64,000 bases of DNA from Taeniopygia guttata (taxonomy: Eukaryota; Chordata; Aves; Passeriformes; Estrildidae): positions 7,426,501 through 7,490,500 of the forward strand of contig NC_133050.1 of NCBI RefSeq assembly GCF_048771995.1, read 5' to 3'. Every line of letters begins with the position of its first letter. The first letter of the stretch is position 1. Below are positions 56,600 through 64,000 of this stretch, in pieces. A program made the translations under genes and the position numbers. The notes below the pieces were generated by a model. The model made no database searches. It was not told the DNA's origin and worked only from the letters and a program-made list of their open reading frames with translations.

Positions 56600-57789
56600 G
56601 TTAGTTCAATTTCACTTCTCTTTCTCTGTTTGCTGAGTTCTTGCCTTTTAAAAATATGGGTTTTTTTTCCCACAGTGTTCTGCTGCTTGCTGGATTCTCT
56701 TTTTTCTTGGGGTGGGGGGGAGACTTTTTCTGTTTAAAAACTTGGGGTTTGCCATTGGAATCGTATAATTTCTGGAGTCCTGACTTGGAAATAGAGAGCC
56801 TTGAAATGGTGATAGAAATTTATTCAAATGTGGGATTTCAGACATGTTAAATGACAGAAAATATTAGAACTAATAAAGATTAATGAATTGCATAGGTGGA
56901 ATAACTCTGCAAGGGGTTGGAACTCTAGGATCTTTAAAGGTCCTTTTAAACTCCAACTATTTATTAAAACAGAAAATCCAGGAGCTCAGTTACATTTCAG
57001 CAGCATTTTATATCTTGGAGGGTCTTTTCCATCCTGGAATGTCAGTTGGGTCACCAAGTGTGGAAATTTTGTTGCAGAGTGCAAAGACATCTCCTGGAAT
57101 GTTGGGAAGTGGGATCAGGGATTGTGGGGGTGAAGGAAAAGAAGGGCGAAAACCAGAGCGGAGCTGAGCACCCCCTAGAAATCAGAGAATTTTGGTTTTA
57201 TTGTTGTGGTGCAGATAAGACCCAGGAGCGTGCATGGAATTCCTGCCTTTTCTCACATCCATGGACGAGTTGTCTGGGAAAGATTTCAAAGACCTCTTCT
57301 TCAAGGCTGCTTAATGACGTTGAAATTTGTCATTGAAATTTGTACCTCTTTGTAGGCAAAGTTGGAGCCTTGGAACGAATCCTCCCTTTCATTTTTCCAG
57401 CTGCCCTTGGACCTCTCTCCACAGGTATATTTGTGGTTGGGTTTCACTCCTAATTGCTGCTCCCTCAACGCTCTGGGTGCACGGAGCTGGGCATCTCCAG
57501 ACGTGCAATCAAAATCCTAAAATTAAATTAATGACACAGGTTTGTTTCTTTTGTTCTGCTGCCAGTTCTCTCCCTCATCATCAACAGCCCAGAGGATATT
57601 TCAGCCCCTGTCTCTCTTTATTTAAGAGTTTGGTTTCCTCCTCAGCTCCTAATAAAAGGCTCCTTGGAAAGTCGCTGTCCCGATAACTGAATAAAAAGAG
57701 TGAATGAACTGAGCTGAGTAAATGCAGGTGCGACACGGCTCCTGCCTTGCCTCAGCTGTGCTTCTGTATTCCAGACCTCATCCCGAGCC

Positions 57790-58140
57790 ATGTCCTGCTA
57801 CGAGCGATGTCTCCCCACGTCCTGCGGCCCCACGCCGCTGGCCAACAGCTGCAACGAGCCCTGTGTCCGGCAGTGCCAGGACTCCACCGTGGTCATCCAG
57901 CCGTCCCCCGTGGTGGTCACCCTGCCCGGGCCCATCCTCAGCTCCTTCCCCCAGAACACCACCGTGGGATCCTCGGCCTCCGCGGCCGTCGGGAGCGCTC
58001 TGAGCGCCGAGGGCGTCCCCATCAACTCGGGCAGCTCCTTGGGCTTTGGGGGCTTTGGCTACCCCGGGCTGGGCAGTGGCTACAGCCGGCCCTACCGGCG
58101 CTACAACGCGTCCCGCAGCGGCTTCTACGGGCCCTGCTAA
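57790..58140 (+). CDS. Gene P: feather-like/scale-like corneous beta-protein, 116 aa
   Basis: Head [20 protein letters not shown]; core [20 protein letters not shown] and [20 protein letters not shown] as in feather keratins, then [12 protein letters not shown]. The tail is of scale kind: [20 protein letters not shown], then [15 protein letters not shown], with Tyr/Arg in place of the Cys-rich CGRRCLPC. The exon follows TTCTGTATTCCAG (exon 2 from 57,775), and the intron is about 1.18 kb. AATAAA at 58,504-58,509. Could be classed as feather-like or scale; I favour a feather-like type because of the core. Confidence 0.94.
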   Translation: MSCYERCLPTSCGPTPLANSCNEPCVRQCQDSTVVIQPSPVVVTLPGPILSSFPQNTTVGSSASAAVGSALSAEGVPINSGSSLGFGGFGYPGLGSGYSRPYRRYNASRSGFYGPC

Positions 58141-58530
58141 GGCGGGAGGAGAAGACCGGGAATGCTGAACCCCGACCCGTCCCTGGAGCAGGACTGAGCT
58201 CACGGTGTCCAAAATGGGGTCAGAACCCCACAGCTCCGCCTGAATGGAGTCCATCAGCCCCTGGAATGAGGCCACTGCTCCTGTGTTACTCCTGGGTGTT
58301 TCTGGTGCTGTTTGTAGCTCTGCTGATCGGTGTATTTGGTACTACCTGGTGTAAAGTTTTAAATTTAAGTATGAGGCGGGACGTGGTTCTCAGGGTGCGC
58401 TGGAAGAAGAGCTCTGCCTTGGGAACGCGTCCCCCTGAGCTGAGCCTTTCCCCCCACACCGACTCCTGGTGCTTTGCAGGGCTTTAATCCTCTCGTTAGG
58501 ATTAATAAAATGATGCTTTTATCATAATCT

Positions 58531-60740
58531 CCTGTGTCTCCTACTGGTTTTTCCCTCCCTTCCTGTTCTTGTTTGAAACTATTTCAGTTTCATTTTTTAA
58601 GGTGAAAAAAATGGAATTAGTAGAATTAGTAGATCATCAATAATCTGGGGGAGTTGGGAATGTTGGAAATGTCGGGAATGTTCAGCCTGGAGTGTGGAGA
58701 ACTCAGAGCACCTCCAGGATCTGATTTAGATTTACAACAGCCACTGTAGGCACTAAACCAGTCCATTTTGGGGGGAAAAAAGGAAGAAATACACTTGCTG
58801 GGAATTTTTGGGGCATTCCAAAAACCCAGTTATGCAAACAATGTCTGCAGCAGGTGGAGTTGTCCCCAGGACTTAAACTGCTCATGGTTATGTCGCAGCC
58901 TGGCGTGAGATGAAAAACCTCCCTCAAAGCTTCCTTAATCTCCGGGAACCAGCGTTCATTTCAATCCTTTGTTCCATCACACCCATGGCTCTGGAGCCAA
59001 CACAACACTACAAATTTCAGTTCACGCAGTAATTTGTCAACTCTTTGGTGCCTCACCTGTCCCGGGAGCTCGAAAGGCGTTAATTGAGTGTGGAGAGGGA
59101 GAAACTCCACCAGCCTGAGTTGGTGTGTCCTGGCTCCCCATCCAAGGGCTCCAAACCGCTTGGATGAACTCCGGGTGTTAATTAGGGAGCTGGAATTCCT
59201 GCCAGGCTGTTAATGAGGCTGCTCCCAAAATGGGATCTCCCCTCCAAGAGCAGCAGTTTCTGTGCCTGGAGGGGAGGATGAGGAGGAAGAAGCCTTCCTG
59301 GGTTATCTCAGTTTTACCCCTGCAAAGGAAGCAAATTTTTCTTGGGAGTGATCCCTACTAGAATGAATGGATTTTGTAACATATCAGAAAAGATTCTGGG
59401 CTGTTGGGTTGTAGAGATTTTGAGGAGAGGGGGGAGAAAGACTCTCCTTTTATAGCAAATCTTTAGTAGAAAAACCATTTTGTAGAAAAGACTCTAAAAA
59501 AGAAGATAAGCTTCTTGTGGAGAGAATAGGAGGAGTTAAAAGATTTTAAGGAGATGGAGATTTGGCTTAATTTTTTAAAAATATCAATTATAGAAAGGTT
59601 TAATAAAATAACTAAAATTTCTGAAGGTGTTTAGCTTCGTGCACACATTGTGGTCTATTGCGGTTGGTTGAATGACATTTGCTTTGCTTAGACAGAATGT
59701 AAGTGATAAAGAGCTAATTCCTTAAAATGCCTGGGTTTTGTGATAAATGGCTAATTCCTTAAAAAGGCCTGGTTTTTGTGATTTGCAGCTGCCTGGGGAC
59801 TCCGTGACAGGGTTTAATTTCCTCCCTGTGTCCCGGAGCTCCCTCCATCCCAAGAAATGTCTTCCTACAATTTGTGAGCCCCCACATCCTGTAGAAATCG
59901 GGTTTCTCATGAAAAAGAAATGTGTTGTGCATGGGGTTTATCCCGATTATTCCTGGCAAGTCCTGGCTCCCAGGGGATGGCTCAGAGTCCCAAATTCACC
60001 AGCCTTGGTGGCACCAAATGTTGTTCTGTGAGGAAGGTGGAGCTGGCACCCAGGACAGCGCTAATTGCACTCATCCAATTTGAAACGTAATTAAAATCTG
60101 TGTTTGAAACCTCACGAAAAACAGGTCTGAAAAACAAACAAAACCCTCCCGTTCTGGGTGTGTTGTTTTGCAGAGCTTCTGATGAGTAAATAATTTCTCC
60201 CCTCGAGTGTGAATTAATTTCTGGAGCTGTTTTCTGCTGTTCCCAGCAGAATTCCAGCTGAGAATTCCACACTACCCCGTCTCCCTGCAGGAATTCTCTG
60301 CAGATCCATCCAGGAGTGAGCGACATTAATTTTTGAACAAAACCAGAAATCATAACAGAAATTGTTAAAGTTTATTAGCCTCGAGTAAGATGCCAAAGCA
60401 AACCTCGAACCTGAGTGATTTTAAAGTTGTTCGTGACAGAATCTGAATAAAATTAACAATGAAACGAGCTCCAGTTGGGTGTGAAAATGGAGGATTTCAC
60501 ATCTCCCTGTGCCTCCAGGGGGGTTCTTTGAGGAGAGGTGAGGTCCCAGGCTCTGCCTACCCCAAAATCCATCTCAGATCACACATCCACAGCTTTGTCT
60601 GCCTGGGCCGGGCAGCAAATTCCAGCCGGGAATGTGGTGTGGCTGCAAAAACCCCAATTCCAGGCAGATGTGGCCAGAGGGGCTAAATTAAACACCTTAA
60701 ACTGCAGGAACACCTTCATGTTCAAACAATTCCCAACCCA
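58531..60740. other. P/Q intergenic region, left part
   Basis: No gene. A purine-rich stretch at 59,380-59,600 and a two-copy ~40-bp repeat at about 59,706-59,780 (GCTAATTCCTTAAAA word) differ from their surroundings; the origin was not recognised. Confidence 0.45.
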
Positions 60741-60744
60741 GGGT

Positions 60745-60840
60745 GTTCTGGACAGGCTGGAGAGGTGGGACTGGGCCAAGCCCAAGGATGAAGTCCCAAA
60801 CCCAGGTCGGGGCAACCCCAAGAATCCAGAGAGGGGATTC
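60745..60840 (+). mobile_element. CR1 LINE internal fragment
   Basis: Short sense piece: GACAGGCTGGAGAGGTGGGA then CCCAGGTCGGGGCAACCCCA, typical of CR1 somewhat upstream of the 3' UTR. Confidence 0.6.
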
Positions 60841-60882
60841 TGCTCCTCTGCTCGGCTCTGGGCAGATTCCACCTGGAATTCC

Positions 60883-61108
60883 AGTTCTGGAATTGTGTCC
60901 AGCTCTGGAATTGTGTCCAGCTCTGGAATTGTGTCTAGCTCTGGAATTGTGTCCAGTTCTGGAATTGTGTCTAGCTCTGGAATTGTGTCCAGTTCTGGAA
61001 TTGTGTCTAGCTCTGGAATTGTGTCCAGTTCTGGAATCGTGTCCAGTTCTGGAATCGTGTCCAGTTCTGGAATCGTGTCCAGTTCAGGGATTGTGTCCAG
61101 TTCTGGAA
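60883..61108. repeat. 18-bp minisatellite
   Basis: About 12.5 units of AGTTCTGGAATTGTGTCC, with alternating variants AGCTCTGG/AGTTCTGG and GTGTCC/GTGTCT. The unit is a multiple of three, so it leaves an open frame (SSGIVS), which is not a gene. Confidence 0.92.
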
Positions 61109-61109
61109 C

Positions 61110-62340
61110 TGGCCTGGATTATGGTGGGAACCTCCAATGGCTCCATAAAGTCCCACGAGCCCAGTCCAGAATTACTGAGAGAAAAGCAAAACTCAGCACA
61201 GGAGATGCAAGAATTTAACAGAAGCTCCAAGCCTTTGAGGAACTAATTCTTCATAATGAGCTAATTAATTACAATTCAAAACGAATTGCAGATGCCACTC
61301 TGGCCAGGGAAATTCCCTCTGCTTCTCCATGGATTTTGGGGTCACTACTGTGCCCGGAGACTTTACCCAGGGATGACTGTGAGAAACCTCCCAGTTCCAT
61401 TTTGATTAAAGATCGCTTTTTTCAGACGTTCAGTCGCTCACAGGTGTCTCAGGGGGATATTCTCACATTATGCAAAATGTCTTAATTACAATCTGAATAT
61501 TTAGGTCTGGCCTTGATGACAAAAATCTGTGAACTCTTAATTTGCTCAATTTAATTCATCTCAAAATCAGGCCATTAAGTCATTCGAGAGTACAATAAAA
61601 TAAAGGCTTTAGTTGGAACAATATTTATTGTAATTGCTTACAAGGAAGTCTCCAAACAGATTTGAAATGTTGCCAGATCTGTTTTTAAATTCATAGCTGG
61701 ATTTGAAATGTGTTTTGTGTTTTCCAAGCAAGGCTTGGTTGAAGGAGGAATAAAGAGAATGAAGAAAAATTTAAAAAATATTAAAAGAAACTGTGGATGG
61801 CGTTAGGCAAGTTAGTTCCTCAACTAACTCTTAGAGAGGAAATATTTTTTAAAAACAGCTGCTAATTCCTTAAAATACAGAGAAATTTTGAGGAACGCAC
61901 AGCTAAAAACAGCCAAGGATTTTTTTTTTTTTTGAGAATCCTCTTGAAATATGGGATGGCTCGAGATGAACCTTGAGCTTCCCTTTTTGATTTAAAATAA
62001 AGCAGCTGTAATTCCTGCAGATAGCAACAATGACATCAATTTCACAGCCCAATTACTGCCCTGCACCCCCAAATCTTTGTAATGTATTATTAAATAAAAT
62101 ACAAGAATTCAGATCTAGGTCAGGGATCTGAAATGTGCCCGGGATGGGACATTTGCATGGTGGCACTCCAATAAAGCTGCTGATAAACTTTGAAGTTCTC
62201 AGGAAGCTCTGTCCAAACCAAACAAGTTTCTGTTCCCAGGGGATCCCCACAGAGACAGCCCTAATTTAAATGTGATTTGCATGTCTCAGGAGTGGATGTG
62301 CCAGCAGAGTGAGAACCTCGGGGTTAATCCCTTCATCCAG
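61110..62340. other. P/Q intergenic region, middle
   Basis: No gene or known repeat recognised; T-run at about 61,920-61,933. Confidence 0.45.
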
Positions 62341-62344
62341 GACT

Positions 62345-62625
62345 GCTCATGGATTTGGGGTTGGAAAAGAGCTCCAGGATCATCAGTCCCAACATGTGAT
62401 TGATCCCTTGATGTCCCCTGGTTCCTGGGACACCTCCAGGTGTGGGGACTCCAAACCTCCCTGGGCAGCCTCTTCCATGGAAAAATTCCTTCTTCTTTTC
62501 CCAGAGAGCCTCTCCATGCCTGGAGGTGTCCGAGGAATGAGTGGATGTTGGGCTGGTGACCGGGTTGGGGTTGGGAACACCTTGGACTCGATGGTCCTGG
62601 AGGTCCACTCCAACCTCAAGGACCC
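62345..62625 (-). mobile_element. CR1-like LINE fragment
   Basis: Antisense start (GGATTTGGGGTTGGAAAAGA, ACACCTCCAGGTGTGGGGAC, CTCCCTGGGCAGCCTCTTCC). It ends with a segment that reads as sense CR1 (GGAGGTCCACTCCAACCTCA), so it may be two fragments. Confidence 0.6.
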
Positions 62626-62974
62626 TGTGGAAAGCAGCTGGAAATACTCATGGCTCGCCTTCCAAAACCTGCAGTTCTCCACCAATTCCCCCAGGATTTA
62701 CCTCGCAGAGGAGGGTGCTGCATCATGCAAATGAGGCCTAATCTCCTTTAATGACACCAAGCAGATCCCAAAGGGGTTTGAAGGCTGAATAAACCCCGCT
62801 GAATAACCACTGCAGCAATGAACCCGGCCCAGAATATTTTAAGATGAAAGCAACCTGTGGTCAGATACAAACCACAAGATAAGGAAGTGAAGCAGTAAAA
62901 AACACAAATACTGGGGCAAAAAACCCTGTAATCAGTTGTGGCCCACAAATCACTTCTTGCAAAAGAGTGGCCCA

Positions 62975-63066
62975 AGTGGTTGGGCAACTCAAAACTCGGT
63001 ATAAAACCTGAGCAACTCCAGGCTCTCCAAGCCATTTCTCTTCCCTCCTTTGCCATCGTGAGTAAG
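62975..63066 (+). promoter_or_regulatory. Gene Q promoter and exon 1
   Basis: TATAAAA at 63,000-63,006. Exon 1 from about 63,028 to 63,066 ends CATCGTGAGTAAG with donor GTGAGT. Confidence 0.75.
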
Positions 63067-63534
63067 GTGAGTTTGAACCTATTTATTCTCTTTCTACAGC
63101 AAACTTCTGCCTTGATTTTGTAGCTTTTCCTTCACTCCTATTGTAGTATTTTTTTTTTCTCAGAAGGAGGAAGGGGTTTTATACCAAAGAGGGAGTTTTG
63201 TGTAGGTGGCGAATTATAAAAATCATTAGCCACGTTAGGTAAATGGTATGGGTTATTTATTAAATGAGTTATTTATTCAGTTTTGGGATCCAAGGAAGTT
63301 TTAAGGTTGTGCAGCTGCACTTTAATATCATAAGTGAATTCTTGGGCCTGTTCAGTCGCGTGACCACATCCCACCACAGCCCAAGTGGAGAATTCACCTA
63401 AGGCCAGACCGCGAGCAGCACTAAAAACCTGACTTCCTTCTCAATTCCCAATGCTGAATGGACCCCTGGAAAGCTGCTGATAAATGTGGGTGTAACCCAA
63501 CTCCTGTATTCCAGAATTCCCTCTGGCCACAGCC

Positions 63535-63885
63535 ATGTCCTGCTACGACCTCTGTGCCCCCACGTCCTGCGGCCCCACCCCGCTGGCCAACAGCTGCAAC
63601 GAGCCCTGCGTCCGGCAGTGCCAGGACTCCACCGTGGTCATCCAGCCCTCGCCCGTGGTGGTCACCCTGCCCGGGCCCATCCTCAGCTCCTTCCCCCAGA
63701 ACACCACTGTGGGATCCTCGGCCTCTGCGGCCGTCGGGAGTGCTCTGAGTGCCGGCGGTGTCCCCATCAACTCGGGCAGCTCCTTGGGCTTTGGGGGCTT
63801 TGGCTACCCCGGGCTGGGCAGTGGCTACAGCCGGCCCTACCGGCGCTACAACGCGTCCCGCAGCGGCTTCTACGGGCCCTGCTAA
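63535..63885 (+). CDS. Gene Q: feather-like/scale-like corneous beta-protein, 116 aa
   Basis: Near-identical to P: differs at residues 5-8 ([10 protein letters not shown] against [10 protein letters not shown]) and at 74 (AGG against AEG). Exon 2 starts at 63,515 after CTGTATTCCAG; the intron is 448 bp, unlike P's 1.18 kb. The match with P continues about 65 bp into the 3' UTR (to GAGCTCACGG near 63,951) and then stops. The poly(A) signal lies outside the window, so the transcript is incomplete here. Confidence 0.94.
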   Translation: MSCYDLCAPTSCGPTPLANSCNEPCVRQCQDSTVVIQPSPVVVTLPGPILSSFPQNTTVGSSASAAVGSALSAGGVPINSGSSLGFGGFGYPGLGSGYSRPYRRYNASRSGFYGPC

Positions 63886-64000
63886 GGCGGGAGGAGAAGA
63901 CCGGGAATGCTGAACCCCGACCCGTCCCTGGAGCAGGACTGAGCTCACGGCCACGGTTTTTGGATGCCTCATGAGATATCCCCAGCCTGGAGTAAAAGGA

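Noticed and set aside
60538-61218. 226-codon frame with SSGIVS repeats
   Set aside because: Produced by the 18-bp minisatellite; no gene context.
1-64000. tRNA, rRNA, CRISPR or operon-like features
   Set aside because: None seen; the DNA is eukaryotic with spliced, monocistronic genes.

Overview
The window is avian nuclear DNA from the corneous beta-protein (beta-keratin) cluster of the epidermal differentiation complex, which in chicken lies on chromosome 25. I see 16 complete coding exons plus the promoter end of a seventeenth gene. All carry the beta-protein core (a Val/Ile-rich strand, then F/LPGPIL.SFPQ..VG or a recognisable variant). All are built the same way: TATA box, short non-coding exon 1, one intron, and a single coding exon. 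CR1 LINE fragments with the typical bird 3' end, GC-rich 3' flanks and the mix of claw, feather and scale-like tails all point to a bird. I cannot name the species.

Layout. (1) 0-19.7 kb, claw-type genes: A(-, promoter only), B(+), C(-), D(-), E(-), F(+), G(-), H(+). C, D, E and F encode the same 153-residue Gly/Tyr/Trp-rich protein. C, D and E lie in a 3,626-bp tandem period. B-C and F-G form the arms of a large inverted repeat, and A/B, E/F and G/H are divergent pairs. (2) 20-34 kb, two divergent beta-proteins on the minus strand: I (Ala/Glu-rich tail) and J (altered core). Each has a ~2-kb intron carrying a tandem repeat. (3) 34-42 kb, gene-poor, AT-rich, with CR1 fragments and simple repeats. 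(4) 42-53.2 kb, five feather keratin genes of 101 residues: K(+), L(-), M(-), N(-), O(+). (5) 56.5-64 kb, two 116-residue genes, P(+) and Q(+), with a feather-type core and a scale-like Gly/Tyr/Arg tail; Q's 3' end runs off the window.

Together the products are structural proteins that would co-polymerise into the filament-matrix of claw, scale and feather corneocytes. Shared promoter modules within each subgroup suggest co-regulation. Identical coding exons inside differing flanks suggest strong concerted evolution. The most notable points are the palindromic/tandem architecture of the claw block, a promoter-swapped chimera (E), two scars where a B-type gene has been lost, the two odd beta-proteins I and J, and a feather gene (O) without the usual 3' UTR.

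Limits: splice sites, transcription starts and poly(A) sites are read by eye, and repeat families are recognised from memory of consensus features, not by search.
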